A stretch of DNA of 64,000 bases, taken from the NCBI RefSeq assembly GCF_900106695.1, contig NZ_FNMZ01000003.1, positions 372,001-436,000 on the forward strand. Reading direction: 5' to 3'. Shown here one piece after another: positions 18,751-28,578 of the stretch (position 1 is its first letter; the number at the start of each line of letters is the position of its first letter). The stretch comes from Albimonas donghaensis. GTDB taxonomy: Bacteria; Pseudomonadota; Alphaproteobacteria; Rhodobacterales; Rhodobacteraceae. The position numbers were made by a program, and so were the translations under genes. Under the pieces are notes generated by a model. That model worked only from the letters and a program-made list of their open reading frames with translations. It was not told the DNA's origin and ran no database searches.

Positions 18751-19767
18751 TCAGGGCCTCAGGGTCGCCAGCCGGACGATCAGCCGCTCGACCGATGCGC
18801 GCTCCGGCGCGGGGGCGGAGGAGCGCAGGCCCAGTTCGGCTTCCAGGATCATCGACAGCGCCGCTTCGCAGGGGCGGATCGGCCAACCGCGGGCCGCGCG
18901 CAGCATGGCGTCGCGGCGCTGGCCGTAGAGCGGCGGCCGCATCCGTCCGACCGCAGCGTCCGGGCCGTCCGGAGAGGCCGCCAGCGCGTGCAACTGGCGG
19001 AACTGACGCCCCAGAGCCAGGGCCACGGAAGTCGCGGTCGCGCCCTTGGCCGCCAGCCGTCCATGGGCGGCCAGCGCAGCGTCCGGGCGACGGGCGAGCA
19101 CCGCCTCCACAACGCCGTCCACATCGCCCTCCTGCGTTTCCGGCGCAAGGGAGAGGACGTCCGCCGCCTCCAAAGGAGACGTAGCGTCAAGGGCATAGAG
19201 CGCCAGCGTCCGGACCAGTCCCCGAACCTCGGCGGGTTCCAGGAAGGCGGCGAGGTCCAGCAGGGCGTCGCGACCGCCGTCCGAGATGCGGTCGAGCCCG
19301 GCCTCGGACAACATCGCGCTCAGCCCGTCGCGGTCCAGCTCCTGCGGATAGATCGCGAGAGACGCGCAATTCCCAGAATCTTCGAACAATTTCCGTAGCT
19401 TGGACCGCGCGTTGAGCTGCCCGGCCGTGACCAGCAAGGCGCCTTCGCCGGGTTGCAGCCCCTCGATCGCGCTGGAAACGGCGTCGGTCGCGCCATCCGC
19501 GGCGCCCTCGATGACCACGACGGGCCGCCCGCCGAACAGCCCGCCGGAGCGCAGGGCGTCGCGCAGGGCGGCGGGATCGCGGCGCGCCTCCCCGGGATCC
19601 ATGGCGGTGATCTCCGCGCCCTCTCCGGCCGCCTTGAGCAGCGTGGAGGACAGGCGCACGCGCAGGTCGTCTATTTCCAGCGCGTCGGGGCCGTGCAGAA
19701 GCAGCGCCACCACGGCCGGGTCGGGGCGGGCGGCGAAGCCCCGGATGCGGCCGCTGGGAATTTTCAT
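18751..19767 (-). CDS. holA: DNA polymerase III delta subunit
   Basis: Delta opens the beta sliding clamp as part of the clamp loader. The 338-residue protein matches the family in length. It shows ALLLHGPDALEIDDL, the GGLFGGRPVVVIEGA region where the clamp-contact element lies, and PQELDRDGLSAMLSEAGL with FLEPAEVRGLVRTLALYA in domain III. HolA is weakly conserved, so the call rests on overall pattern and on position: in the related genomes I know it lies between parB and lptE-leuS. It is convergent with parB, 13 bases between stops. Confidence 0.9.
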   Translation of the reverse strand: MKIPSGRIRGFAARPDPAVVALLLHGPDALEIDDLRVRLSSTLLKAAGEGAEITAMDPGEARRDPAALRDALRSGGLFGGRPVVVIEGAADGATDAVSSAIEGLQPGEGALLVTAGQLNARSKLRKLFEDSGNCASLAIYPQELDRDGLSAMLSEAGLDRISDGGRDALLDLAAFLEPAEVRGLVRTLALYALDATSPLEAADVLSLAPETQEGDVDGVVEAVLARRPDAALAAHGRLAAKGATATSVALALGRQFRQLHALAASPDGPDAAVGRMRPPLYGQRRDAMLRAARGWPIRPCEAALSMILEAELGLRSSAPAPERASVERLIVRLATLRP

Positions 19768-19780
19768 CGCACGCGCGCTC

Positions 19781-20308
19781 TCAGCCGGCGCCGAGACGGG
19801 CGGCGATCTCGACCCAGATGCGTTCGCCCAGTTCTCGGGCCACGCGGGCCTCGGTGTCGCGACGGGCGGCGCGGGTGGCGTAGACCGAGCCGGTCGCGGA
19901 ATAGGCGGACATCGCCTCCACGGTCCCGCCGAGCGCCTCGAAGTCCCTGGGGCCGTCCAGGGTCCAGATAGATTGTCCGCGGACCACGTAGCGGGTGGTG
20001 TCGCTGTCCTGGGTGATGACCAGCCCGGTCTGGGTCATCACCAGGTCGGCGGTCAGCAGGTAGACGCTGTCCTCCCCCGCCTTGCCCATGCGGCTTTGCA
20101 GGGAGGCGCGAAGCTCGAAGCCCAGCCGGCCCTCGGGCACGTTGTAGACAGTGGCGCCGTTGACGGCGGTGGCGCCGCCGCCCTCGCGCAGGGCCGGGGT
20201 GAACCCGCAGGCCGCGAGCCCCCCCGCCCCCGCGCCCAGCAACGCCAGGCGCAGAAGCGCCCGGCGGGGGACAAGGGCCTTGCAGGCGGTGGGATCAGGC
20301 GACGACAT
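19781..20308 (-). CDS. lptE: LPS-assembly lipoprotein LptE
   Basis: LptE plugs the LptD barrel that inserts lipopolysaccharide in the outer membrane. The 175-residue protein has a basic N-terminus and a hydrophobic stretch ending in the lipobox LAAC at residues 31-34, so Cys34 should be lipidated. The mature part begins GFTPALREG, and the family pattern [10 protein letters not shown] is present. The start overlaps the leuS stop by 14 bases, the usual leuS-lptE-holA arrangement. Sequence conservation of LptE is low, so context carries weight. Confidence 0.88.
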   Translation of the reverse strand: MSSPDPTACKALVPRRALLRLALLGAGAGGLAACGFTPALREGGGATAVNGATVYNVPEGRLGFELRASLQSRMGKAGEDSVYLLTADLVMTQTGLVITQDSDTTRYVVRGQSIWTLDGPRDFEALGGTVEAMSAYSATGSVYATRAARRDTEARVARELGERIWVEIAARLGAG

Positions 20309-22865
20309 TCACGATCCGCCCGGGCACCACGATGACCTTGCGCGGCCCGTTTTCGCCCAGATGTTTGCGCACGCCGTCCTCGGCCAGGGCCAGGGCCTCG
20401 ATCTCCTCCTTGGAGGCGGTTTTCGCCACGCGGATCTCGGCGCGTTTCTTGCCGTTGACCTGCACGGGCATCAGGACCTGATCGTCCTCCAGCAGCGCGG
20501 GATCGGGCTCGGGCCAGGCGGCGCCGGTCAGCAGCGTGTCGTGACCCAGCGAGGCCCAGAGCTCCTCCGCGAAATGCGGGACGAAGGGGGACATGAGCCG
20601 GGCGATCAGCTCGAACGCCTCGCGCAGGGCGAATCCGGCGCCGGCGTCCCCGGCCTTCACCTGGGAGATGGCCGCCGCAAGCTCGTAGAGCCGCGCGATG
20701 GCCTTGTTGAAGGCGAAGCCCTCGATGTCCCCGGTCAGGTCGCGGACGGCCCTGTGGGCGGCCCTGCGCAGCCCCATGGGGCCATCGGCGATCTCCGCCG
20801 GCGCGTCGGACCCGGCGGGGGGCAGATCGGCCTCCGCGTAGAGCCGCCAGACCCGGTTGAGAAAGCGGTTGGCGGCCTCGGCCCCGGCGGCGGTCCACTC
20901 CACGTCCCGCTCCGGAGGGCTGTCGGACATGATGAACCAGCGCGCGGTGTCGGCGCCGAACTTCTCGATGATGTCCTCGGGGGCGACCACGTTCTTCTTG
21001 GACTTGGACATCTTGATCGACGGTCCGGTGGTCACCGGCGCGCCGTCCAGCGTCACCCAGCCGCCGCCCTCGGCTGACTTGACCTCCTCGGGCGCGAGCC
21101 ATTTGCCGGCTGCGTCCTGGTAGGTCTCGTGGCAGACCATGCCCTGGGTGAACAGCGCCTCGAAGGGCTCGATCGCGGTGTCGGGCAGGTGGCCGGTGCG
21201 GGCCATGGCGCGGGCGAAAAAGCGGGAATAGAGCAGGTGGAGAATCGCGTGCTCCACCCCGCCGATATACTGGTCCACATTCATCCAGTAGGCGGCGTCG
21301 TCCGGTTCCGTCGGCGTGGTCGCGCGGGGCGCGGTGAAGCGGGCGAAATACCAGGACGAATCCACGAACGTGTCCATGGTGTCCGTCTCCCGCCGCGCAT
21401 CGGCGGCGCAGACGGGACAGGCCACGTGCTTCCAGGTCGGGTGCCGGTCCAGCGGGTTTCCGGGCTGGGAGATGTCCACGTCCCTGGGCAGCTCGACCGG
21501 GAGATTCTCCTTCTTCTCCGGGACGGTGCCGCAGGCGTCGCAATGCACCACCGGAATCGGACAGCCCCAGTAGCGCTGGCGGCTGACGCCCCAGTCGCGC
21601 AGGCGGTAGTTCACCTTGCGCTCGCCCTGGCCGGCGGCCTCCATGCGTTCGGCGACGGCGGCCTTGGCGTCCTCGATGCTCATGCCGTCGAGGAAGTCGG
21701 AATTGATCAGCCGGCCCGGGCCCACATAGGCCTCATCGGCCACCGCGAAACTGGCGGCGACGGCGTCCGAGGGGGCCACGACGGGGACCACTTCCAGCCC
21801 GTATTTCCGAGCGAAATCAAGGTCGCGCTGGTCATGCGCCGGGCAGCCGAAGATGGCGCCGGTGCCGTAGTCCATCAGGATGAAATTGGCGATCCACACC
21901 GGCAGCGTCTTGCCGGGGATCAGCGGGTGATCGACGGTGATCCCGGTGTCGCGGCCCAGCTTCGGCGCGGTCTGGATCACCTCCTCCGAGGTGCCGGTGC
22001 GGCGGCACTCGTCGCAGAAGGCGGCGATCTCGGGGTCGGAGGCGGCCAGCTTCACGGCCAGCGGATGATCCGCCGAGACCGCGCAGAACGAGGCGCCGTA
22101 GAGCGTGTCGGGCCGGGTCGTGTAGACCTCCAGCGCCTCGAACCCCTCGGGCGCGCCGGCGGTCTTCCAGGAGAACTGCAGCCCCTCCGAGCGTCCGATC
22201 CAGTTGCGCTGCATGGCGCGGACCTTGTCGGGCCACTTCTCCAGCCCGTCGATGGCGCTCAGCAGCTCATCGGCGAATTCGGTGATCTTGAAGAACCACT
22301 GCACCAGCTCGCGGCGCTCGACCTGGGCGCCGGAGCGCCAGCCCTTGCCGTCGATCACCTGCTCGTTGGCGAGCACGGTCATGTCCACCGGATCCCAGTT
22401 CACCACCGACTTGCGGCGGTAGACCAGCCCGGCTTCGAGGAAGTCGAGGAACAGGGCCTGCTGCTGGGCGTAATACTCCGGGTCGCAGGTGGCGAATTCG
22501 CGGGACCAGTCGAGCGACAGGCCCATCGGCGCCATCTGCTCCTTCATCACGGCGATGTTCTGATAGGTCCAGTCGCCGGGATGCACGTTGCGTTCCATGG
22601 CGGCGTTTTCGGCGGGCATCCCGAAGGCGTCCCAGCCCATCGGATGCAGCACGTTGAAGCCGCGGGCCATCTTGTAGCGGGCCACCACGTCGCCCATGAC
22701 GTAGTTGCGCACGTGCCCGATATGGATGCGCCCCGACGGATAGGGGAACATCTCCAGCACGTAGTATTTCGGCTTTTCAGGGTCGACTCGGGCGCGGAAC
22801 AGCTCCGCCTCGTCCCAGGCCTTCCGCCATTTCGGCTCCGCTGCGCGGTGGTCGTAGCGCGTCAT
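20295..22865 (-). CDS. leuS: Leucyl-tRNA synthetase
   Basis: LeuS charges tRNA-Leu. The 856-residue class I synthetase has the HIGH motif in [15 protein letters not shown], the editing CP1 domain with [10 protein letters not shown], and the zinc-type segment [11 protein letters not shown]. The KMSKS loop is [12 protein letters not shown]. The tRNA-binding end reads [27 protein letters not shown]. Length is normal. It leads a leftward transcript leuS-lptE-holA; the DUF3576 gene lies 216 bases upstream on the same strand. Confidence 0.98.
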   Translation of the reverse strand: MTRYDHRAAEPKWRKAWDEAELFRARVDPEKPKYYVLEMFPYPSGRIHIGHVRNYVMGDVVARYKMARGFNVLHPMGWDAFGMPAENAAMERNVHPGDWTYQNIAVMKEQMAPMGLSLDWSREFATCDPEYYAQQQALFLDFLEAGLVYRRKSVVNWDPVDMTVLANEQVIDGKGWRSGAQVERRELVQWFFKITEFADELLSAIDGLEKWPDKVRAMQRNWIGRSEGLQFSWKTAGAPEGFEALEVYTTRPDTLYGASFCAVSADHPLAVKLAASDPEIAAFCDECRRTGTSEEVIQTAPKLGRDTGITVDHPLIPGKTLPVWIANFILMDYGTGAIFGCPAHDQRDLDFARKYGLEVVPVVAPSDAVAASFAVADEAYVGPGRLINSDFLDGMSIEDAKAAVAERMEAAGQGERKVNYRLRDWGVSRQRYWGCPIPVVHCDACGTVPEKKENLPVELPRDVDISQPGNPLDRHPTWKHVACPVCAADARRETDTMDTFVDSSWYFARFTAPRATTPTEPDDAAYWMNVDQYIGGVEHAILHLLYSRFFARAMARTGHLPDTAIEPFEALFTQGMVCHETYQDAAGKWLAPEEVKSAEGGGWVTLDGAPVTTGPSIKMSKSKKNVVAPEDIIEKFGADTARWFIMSDSPPERDVEWTAAGAEAANRFLNRVWRLYAEADLPPAGSDAPAEIADGPMGLRRAAHRAVRDLTGDIEGFAFNKAIARLYELAAAISQVKAGDAGAGFALREAFELIARLMSPFVPHFAEELWASLGHDTLLTGAAWPEPDPALLEDDQVLMPVQVNGKKRAEIRVAKTASKEEIEALALAEDGVRKHLGENGPRKVIVVPGRIVNVVA

Positions 22866-23081
22866 CCGTCGTCCCCGGTTCCCTGGCCGCGGGCGAAGGG
22901 CGCGCGCGGCCGGCCATATGCCTAGGCCGGCGCCTGGTCCGACAGGCCCGGTCAGGGACCCGGCGGACGCGCACGGCGGTCGCTGGCCGTCTTAGGCCGG
23001 CGCGCGGGGCTTTTCAATGAGGCCGGGACGGACAGGCGGGCCGGGGGGAGGGCCGCGCAGGGTGATGCGCGGCCGTCCGGT

Positions 23082-23609
23082 TCAACCGTCGGCTTCCAGC
23101 TCCGCCACGCGAAGCTGGCGGGCGCGGGTCAGGATCGCGTCCTCAAGACGCCGCGGCGTCGCGTCGGACACGTCGGCGGGCGCCCAGGCGCCGTCGCCGC
23201 TCTTCACCTCGCGGTAGACCGCGACGCGCAGCGACCGGGCCTCCAGCTTGTAGTCGGTGATGTAGGCGGTGACCTTGAAGCGCTCGTCCGGGGTCTGGGC
23301 GGAGTTCGACCAGTCGGTGACGATCACGCCCGAGAACGGATCGGTCGAAGCCAGAGGCAGGAATTCCAGGGTCTGCAGCGACGCCCGCCACAGATACTTG
23401 TTGACCGGCAGCGATCCGCCTTCGCCATCGGGGCCGGTGGGTCGCCCGGTCGCGAAGAGATCGCCGACCACGGTCGGGGTCTCGAACCGCGAGCCCGACT
23501 GCACGGCCTCCCGGTCGGTAAGGGGTGTCGGCTCTTCGCCATCGAGCCCGCATCCGGCGAGCGCCGCCGCCGCCGCAAGGCAGACGAGTCCGTTCCGCAT
23601 CAGCCGCAT
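23082..23609 (-). CDS. DUF3576 lipoprotein
   Basis: The 175-residue protein begins MRLMRNGLVCLAAAAALAGC, a lipoprotein signal with lipid-modified Cys20. The mature part includes VNKYLWRASLQTLEFLPLASTDPFSGVIVTDW and KVTAYITDYKLEARSLRV, typical of DUF3576. The ATG at 23609 is chosen because it follows AGGAG on the minus strand and starts a clean signal peptide, although the frame is open to 23918. DUF3576 genes commonly sit just upstream of leuS in Rhodobacterales. The function is unknown; an envelope role is inferred from the lipobox and leuS-lptE context. Confidence 0.9.
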   Translation of the reverse strand: MRLMRNGLVCLAAAAALAGCGLDGEEPTPLTDREAVQSGSRFETPTVVGDLFATGRPTGPDGEGGSLPVNKYLWRASLQTLEFLPLASTDPFSGVIVTDWSNSAQTPDERFKVTAYITDYKLEARSLRVAVYREVKSGDGAWAPADVSDATPRRLEDAILTRARQLRVAELEADG

Positions 23610-23994
23610 AGGCTCCTGTTCCTTCGCCCAAACCGCACGATGCGTCTGTCTATCCGCCGAGGCCGAGCGATGCAAAGGGGTTGGGCCCCCGCGCGGATGA
23701 CGATCCGGCGATGCCGCAGGGACCCGCGCGTCGCCCGCCCCGCGGGGGCCCCGCACGGTCATCGGTCCGGGCTCCGCGTCGACGCGCAGGACGGTCGCGA
23801 CAGCGGTTCGGTCGCGCCCGGCGCAGGGACCGCTTGTGGCGCCGTTGCTACAAGTCGAAGGGCTCGCATCGGGGGGAGGGACCATCAGCGTTGACCGGCC
23901 GGGCGCTTTGGACGACACAACGTCTCGTATTCATCGGACAAACCGATGGATGGGAACACATCGACTCACAAAGAACCCATCTGCGAGGGACACT
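23610..23994. other. Divergent intergenic region between DUF3576 and the porin
   Basis: This 385-base stretch holds the promoters of two divergent envelope genes. A hairpin with 8-bp arms (23833-23840 with 23847-23854, including one G-U pair) and a TTGACC hexamer at 23891-23896 are visible, but no convincing -10 follows. The porin frame is open upstream of its start without a signal-like sequence. No RNA gene was recognised. Confidence 0.4.
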
Positions 23995-24987
23995 ATGAAG
24001 AAGATTCTCTTCGCGACGACCGCGCTCGTCGCTGGCGCCGCTGCCGGCATCGCGTCCGCCGCTGAGCGCCCGACCGGCTCCGTCGGCGGTTACATGTTCT
24101 TCGGCGCCGGCCTGACCGACGTGACCGCCACCGGCGACACCGAAGTCGCGCTGCTGCGTGACGGCGAAATGCACCTCAAGTTCTCGGGTTCTTCCGACAA
24201 CGGCCTGACCTTCGCCGGCCGCGTCGAGCTCGAGGCCTTCACCACCGGCGACCAGATCGATGAGAACTGGGCCACCGTGTCCGGCTCCTTCGGTGAGATC
24301 CTCGTCGGCTCGAACGACACCGCCGGCGACAACTACGGCGACGTCGGCATCTTCTGCGCCGCCGGCTGCCGCATCGCCTACTACGACGGTTTCGGCGAAG
24401 TGCCGATGGCCGGTTCGGATGACGGCTTCGACGCCCTCATGATCATGTACGCGACCCCGACGATCGCCGGCTTCACCGCCGCCGTGTCGTTCACGCCGGA
24501 CGCGGGCTATGACGGCGCCAACGACGGCGCGCGCGTCACCACCGGTGACCGTCCCTATGCCGGCGCTTCCAACGTCGTCTCGCTGGCCGCCAACTACTCG
24601 GGCGAGTTCTCGGGCTTCGGCGTCGCGCTGGGCGGTGACTACACCTTCGGCGATGCGACCACCGGTTCGGGCGGTCAGGACATCGACGTCTGGTCGCTGG
24701 GCGCCGAGCTGGGCTATGCCGGCTTCACCGGCGGCGTGCACTACGAGAACAACGAAGCCACGTCCTCCGACGACGTCGCGATCGGCTTCCGCTACCGCAC
24801 CGGTCCCTGGACCTTCGGTGGTGGCTACGCCTTCTCCGACACCGCCGCTTCGGACATCGACACCTTCGCCGGCTGGGTCTCCTACGCCCTGGCCCCGGGT
24901 GTGACCGGCCACGTCGCCGCCATGTATGGCGACAACGGCGCCACCGACGGCTACAACATCTACACCATCCTCCAGGTTGGCTTCTGA
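23995..24987 (+). CDS. Outer-membrane porin of the Rhodobacter type
   Basis: The 330-residue protein has a Sec signal (MKKILFATTALVAGAAAGIASA) cleaved near residue 22. It then has alternating beta-strand segments, many Gly, Asp and aromatic residues, and the C-terminal Phe (ILQVGF) recognised by the BAM complex. Strands such as MHLKFSGSSDNGLTFAGRVELEAFT and SFGEILVGSND match Rhodobacter porins, which form trimeric 16-strand barrels. A loop carries two cysteines (FCAAGCR), which may form a disulfide. Codon use is strongly biased to a few codons (GGC, GAC, ACC), which suggests high expression. A strong terminator follows. SecB encoded at 3.2 kb is a plausible export chaperone. Confidence 0.94.
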   Translation: MKKILFATTALVAGAAAGIASAAERPTGSVGGYMFFGAGLTDVTATGDTEVALLRDGEMHLKFSGSSDNGLTFAGRVELEAFTTGDQIDENWATVSGSFGEILVGSNDTAGDNYGDVGIFCAAGCRIAYYDGFGEVPMAGSDDGFDALMIMYATPTIAGFTAAVSFTPDAGYDGANDGARVTTGDRPYAGASNVVSLAANYSGEFSGFGVALGGDYTFGDATTGSGGQDIDVWSLGAELGYAGFTGGVHYENNEATSSDDVAIGFRYRTGPWTFGGGYAFSDTAASDIDTFAGWVSYALAPGVTGHVAAMYGDNGATDGYNIYTILQVGF

Positions 24988-25011
24988 TCTTTCGATCAGT
25001 CGGATGTGATG

Positions 25012-25042
25012 GGGAGCGGGCCTTGGCCCGCTCCCTTTTCGT
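25012..25042 (+). terminator. Intrinsic terminator of the porin gene
   Basis: GGGAGCGGG (25012-25020) pairs with CCCGCTCCC (25027-25035) across a CCTTGG loop and is followed by TTTTCGTTT. It lies 24 bases after the porin stop. Confidence 0.92.
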
Positions 25043-25117
25043 TTGGGGGGCCGCTTTCCGTGCGGCGCCGCGCCGTGGGCCTTGCGATCCGCCCCGGCTC
25101 CTGCGATTCCGTTGGGC

Positions 25118-25774
25118 ATGAGCCTGACCGATATCCAGACCCGACTCAGCGACGCCGCCCGCAAGGCCGGCCGCGATCCCGCGGACGTCACCCTGGTGGC
25201 CGTCTCCAAGGTGCAGCCCGAGGATCGGGTGCAGGCCGTGCTCGACGCCGGCCAGCGGATCTTCGGGGAAAACCGGGTGCAGGAGGCCGAGGGCCGTTGG
25301 ACCGACCGACGCGCCGCCATGCCCGACCTGGAATTGCACCTGATCGGGCCGCTGCAGACCAACAAGCTCAACAAGGCGATGGAGCTCTTCGACGTGATCC
25401 AGTCCGTCGATCGCCCGAGACTCGCCCGCAAGATCGCCGACGCCGTGCAGACCGCCGGCCGCTCGCCCCGCCTGTTCGTGCAGGTCAACACGGGGGAGGA
25501 GCCGCAGAAGGCCGGAATCGCCCCCGCCGACCTGGACGCCTTCCTCGCCGAATGCCGCGGGCCGATGGGCCTGACGGTCGAGGGGCTGATGTGCATCCCC
25601 CCGGTGGACGAAGCCCCGGCCCTGCATTTCGCCCTGCTCCGCAAACTGGCGGAGCGCAACGGGCTGACCGGGCTGTCGATGGGCATGAGCTCGGATTTCG
25701 AGACGGCGGTGGAGTTCGGAGCCACCCATGTCCGCGTCGGCTCCGCCATTTTCGGCGAGCGCGCCTACGACTGA
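25118..25774 (+). CDS. YggS/PLPHP family pyridoxal-phosphate homeostasis protein
   Basis: This cytoplasmic protein binds pyridoxal phosphate as a single alpha/beta barrel and helps vitamin B6 and amino-acid balance rather than catalysing a known reaction. The 218-residue sequence shows VTLVAVSKVQPEDRV with the PLP Lys, IFGENRVQEAEGRW, HLIGPLQTNKL and the phosphate-binding GLSMGMSSDFETAVEFGATHVRVGSAIFG. The start at 25118 gives the usual N-terminus; the frame is open 75 bases further, through non-family sequence. It is convergent with the L,D-transpeptidase gene, three bases between stops. Confidence 0.95.
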   Translation: MSLTDIQTRLSDAARKAGRDPADVTLVAVSKVQPEDRVQAVLDAGQRIFGENRVQEAEGRWTDRRAAMPDLELHLIGPLQTNKLNKAMELFDVIQSVDRPRLARKIADAVQTAGRSPRLFVQVNTGEEPQKAGIAPADLDAFLAECRGPMGLTVEGLMCIPPVDEAPALHFALLRKLAERNGLTGLSMGMSSDFETAVEFGATHVRVGSAIFGERAYD

Positions 25775-25777
25775 GGC

Positions 25778-26314
25778 TCAGGGGCGGACGATGATCCGTC
25801 CCCAGGGCCGCCAATGGGCGAGAATCCAGCGCAGATGCAGGGGGTCGAAGGCCACGCAGCCCTCGGTCGGCCGTCCCGGCGCCCGCCAGCAATGCACGAA
25901 GATCGCCGAGCCCCGGCCCGGATTCGCGTCCGGCCAGTTGTGGTCGGTGATCGCCACCAGATCATAGAGACGATCCCGCCGCCGCATCCGCTCATGCGAA
26001 TAGCCGCGCGCGTCGCGGATCTCGTGGTTGTAGCGCGGATCGGCGGGGTCGTCCGACCAAAGGTCATGGGGGCCGATGGGTTTCGCGGGCAGTTGTCCGG
26101 CGGGTCGCGTCCCGCGATCCGCCCGCCAGCGCAGCGCCGCCAGCCGCAAGGGGCCGGTGGGGGTCCCGCCATCGCCCTCGCGCTTGTCCGCCACCAGCCC
26201 GCCGCGCCCGATCACGCAGGGAAACCGGCGTCCGAGGTAGAAGGCGGCGCGGTTGCGGACAATCATGTCGTCAGATCGTGTCCCCGCCGCCACGCCGAGA
26301 CGCGAATCAGTCAC
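25778..26314 (-). CDS. L,D-transpeptidase family protein (YkuD fold)
   Basis: L,D-transpeptidases make 3-3 peptidoglycan cross-links or attach proteins to peptidoglycan. The 178-residue protein has the catalytic signature HCWRAPGRPTEGCVAF, with His and Cys in the family H-x(n)-GC spacing, and the upstream GRGGLVADKREGDGGTPTGPL, the typical YkuD opening. No clear signal peptide is visible, so export is uncertain. The GTG at 26314 overlaps the ribA stop by four bases (GTGA), supporting coupling; an ATG at 26266 would begin directly at MIVRNRAAFYLG and is a realistic alternative. Confidence 0.85.
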   Translation of the reverse strand: MTDSRLGVAAGTRSDDMIVRNRAAFYLGRRFPCVIGRGGLVADKREGDGGTPTGPLRLAALRWRADRGTRPAGQLPAKPIGPHDLWSDDPADPRYNHEIRDARGYSHERMRRRDRLYDLVAITDHNWPDANPGRGSAIFVHCWRAPGRPTEGCVAFDPLHLRWILAHWRPWGRIIVRP

Positions 26315-27408
26315 AGAAGATGCCCGCTCTTCGCCGCCTTGGTGGCCAGGTAATGCGCGTTCTGCGGAGTCTCGCCCACTTGCAGCGGCACCCGCTCGAT
26401 CACCCGCAGCCCGGCATTGCCCATCATCCCCACCTTGCGGGGATTGTTGGTCAGCAGCCGCACCGCGCGATAGCCGAGCCGACGGAGAATCGTCCCGCCG
26501 ATGCGGAAATCGCGCTCGTCATCCTCGAATCCCAGCCGGTGGTTGGCCTCGACCGTATCGAATCCCTGATCCTGCAACGAATAGGCCCGCATCTTGTTGG
26601 CCAGCCCGATCCCCCGCCCCTCCTGATTCAGGTAAAGCAGCACCCCCGCGCCCTCGTCCGCCATGGCTTTCATGGCGGCGCGCAGCTGCGGGCCGCAATC
26701 GCATTTGAGAGAGCCCAGAACATCCCCGGTGAAACAGGCCGAATGCAGCCGGGTCAGCACGGGTTTGGCGCGGTCCGGGGCGCCGATCTCGATGGCGTAG
26801 TGCTCCTCCGAGCCGTCCTCGGGGCGGAAGACATGCACGCGCCCGCGCTCCGACACCTCCATCGGAACCCGCGCGGCGGAGATCGGGCGCATGCCGATGG
26901 CGTTGACCTCCGCCGCCAGCAGCGCGTCCGCGTCGATCAGGGACAGGCCGTGCTCGCGGGCCACGGCCTCGGCCGCCTTGCGCGAGGGCAGGGTCGCGAC
27001 CAGCGCGGCGGGCAGAAGCTGGGCCTGCTTGGCCAGCCGAACGGCGGCGCGGTGCAGACCGGCGTCGCCCTCGCGCCGCGTGTGAAACGGGCCCTTCATC
27101 GGGTCGGAAAGGTCGCGCGCCGGGTCCGCGGTCGCCCGGATCCGCGCCAGGTCGTAATCCGCATCCACCGCGATCCGCGCGATGTCGCCGTCATAGGCCC
27201 GCGCCTTCAGCGTGGTCGCCCGCCGCGCCGTCACGGCCAGATCCACGGGCCCGGCCTCGCGCAGGTCATCGAGCCGCTCGGCCGGCAGCGTCTCCGCCCC
27301 CGCCGCCAGGACGCCCGCGCCGCCTCGCACCAGCACCACGACGGCGCCGAGGCGCAGGTCGGCCCGCGCCCGCGCGGCCTGTTCCCAGATGCTCAGCTTC
27401 AGACCCAT
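26311..27408 (-). CDS. ribA: GTP cyclohydrolase II with degenerate N-terminal domain
   Basis: RibA opens GTP to the pyrimidine precursor of riboflavin. The C-terminal half of this 365-residue protein holds the full catalytic set: zinc ligands in CFTGDVLGSLKCDCG (about residues 221-235), YLNQEGRGIGLANKM and LLTNNPRKVG. The first 160 residues resemble the RibB (dihydroxybutanone-phosphate synthase) fold in position and length. However, they lack its acidic catalytic motif; the corresponding place reads LVRGGAGVLAAGAETL. So only GTP cyclohydrolase activity is expected, and ribB must be elsewhere. It is followed by the transpeptidase gene with a four-base overlap. Confidence 0.93.
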   Translation of the reverse strand: MGLKLSIWEQAARARADLRLGAVVVLVRGGAGVLAAGAETLPAERLDDLREAGPVDLAVTARRATTLKARAYDGDIARIAVDADYDLARIRATADPARDLSDPMKGPFHTRREGDAGLHRAAVRLAKQAQLLPAALVATLPSRKAAEAVAREHGLSLIDADALLAAEVNAIGMRPISAARVPMEVSERGRVHVFRPEDGSEEHYAIEIGAPDRAKPVLTRLHSACFTGDVLGSLKCDCGPQLRAAMKAMADEGAGVLLYLNQEGRGIGLANKMRAYSLQDQGFDTVEANHRLGFEDDERDFRIGGTILRRLGYRAVRLLTNNPRKVGMMGNAGLRVIERVPLQVGETPQNAHYLATKAAKSGHLL

Positions 27409-27610
27409 CGCGCCCTCCGGTCCCGGGGAAAGGCCGCGGGGGCCTCTCGATCAAGCCCCCTGCATATAGCGCCAACCCCGGCTGAGTGAAACAAAGCCCG
27501 GCCTCCGGCCACGTCTCCGTGAAACTTCGACATGAAACCTCGCGCGCGGGGGCGGCTCACGCCAGATCACATTGACCGACGCAATCAAGAGCCGGGGAGA
27601 GCCGAACGAC

Positions 27611-28297
27611 ATGGCCGCGCTGAAGAAAATCCTGCTGGTTGACGATGATCCGGACCTGCGCGACGCGCTGGCCGATCAGTTGGTGCTGACCGAAGACTAC
27701 GACGTGTTCGAGGCCGAGACCGGCGGCGCGGGGCTGGAGAAATCCCGCGGCGCGGCGCATGACCTGGTGATCCTCGACGTGGGCCTGCCCGACATGGACG
27801 GGCGTGAGGTCTGCCGGCTGATGCGCAAGCAGGGCGTGAAATGCCCGGTGATCATGCTGACCGGGCACACCTCGGACAGCGACACGATCCTGGGGCTCGA
27901 CGCCGGGGCCAACGACTACATCGCCAAGCCCTTCAAGTTCCCGGTGCTTCTGGCCCGCATCCGCGCCCAGCTTCGCCAGCATGAGCAGTCGGAGGACGCG
28001 GTCTTCGCCATCGGCCCCTACACGTTCAAGCCGGCGATGAAGATGCTGCTGGACGAGGCGGAGAAGAAGATCCGCCTGACCGAGAAAGAGACCAACATTC
28101 TCAAGTTCCTCTACCGCGCCAACGATGCGGTGGTGGCGCGCGACGTGCTGCTGCACGAGGTCTGGGGCTACAACGCCGGCGTCACCACCCACACGCTGGA
28201 GACGCATATCTACCGGCTGCGCCAGAAGATCGAGCCCAACCCCTCCGAGGCCCGGCTGCTGGTCACGGAATCGGGAGGTTACCGTCTGGTCGTGTAA
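27611..28297 (+). CDS. OmpR-family response regulator, CenR-like
   Basis: The 228-residue protein has a receiver domain (ILLVDDDPDLRDAL, phosphorylated Asp in LVILDVGLPDMDG, conserved Thr in MLTGHTS and Lys in YIAKPFKFP). A winged-helix DNA-binding domain follows (LTEKETNILKFLYRANDAVVARDVLLHEVWGYN and the closing ESGGYRLVV). The receiver and linker strongly resemble CenR, an essential envelope and cell-division regulator in Caulobacter and Rhodobacter. I recognise this by memory only. No kinase gene is adjacent. The ATG at 27611 gives the conserved MAALKKILLVDD start. A terminator-like stem follows at 28408. Confidence 0.9.
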   Translation: MAALKKILLVDDDPDLRDALADQLVLTEDYDVFEAETGGAGLEKSRGAAHDLVILDVGLPDMDGREVCRLMRKQGVKCPVIMLTGHTSDSDTILGLDAGANDYIAKPFKFPVLLARIRAQLRQHEQSEDAVFAIGPYTFKPAMKMLLDEAEKKIRLTEKETNILKFLYRANDAVVARDVLLHEVWGYNAGVTTHTLETHIYRLRQKIEPNPSEARLLVTESGGYRLVV

Positions 28298-28407
28298 CCC
28301 GCGGGCCGGCGCCGCTTGAATGGCGCGTGCGGCTCCCCAGATATGACTCAACCTTGGAGCGCCGCTGCGCCGCAACCCCTCGCGGCGCGCGCGCTCGGAC
28401 CAAGGTG

Positions 28408-28439
28408 GCGCCCGGCGGTCCCCTCCCGCCGGGCGCTTT
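28408..28439 (+). terminator. Terminator-like hairpin after the response regulator
   Basis: GCGCCCGGCGG (28408-28418) pairs perfectly with CCGCCGGGCGC (28426-28436) across a 7-base loop, followed by TTT. The stem is strong but the T-tract is short. Confidence 0.65.
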
Positions 28440-28578
28440 GGGTTCCAAGGGGTCGCTGCGCGCCATGCCGGGCGCCGCGCCGGCGCCGCGGCGAAGCGGT
28501 CCGCCCTGGGCTTGTCCCCGCGCGCGCGCCCGCGCATGGTGCGCCCCGCGCCCAGATCCCGCCGCCGGAGCCTGCCCC

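Noticed and set aside
23848-25749. A 633-codon open frame antisense to the porin and YggS genes
   Set aside because: Low-complexity Gly/Val/Arg repeats reflect the strongly biased porin codons read backwards.
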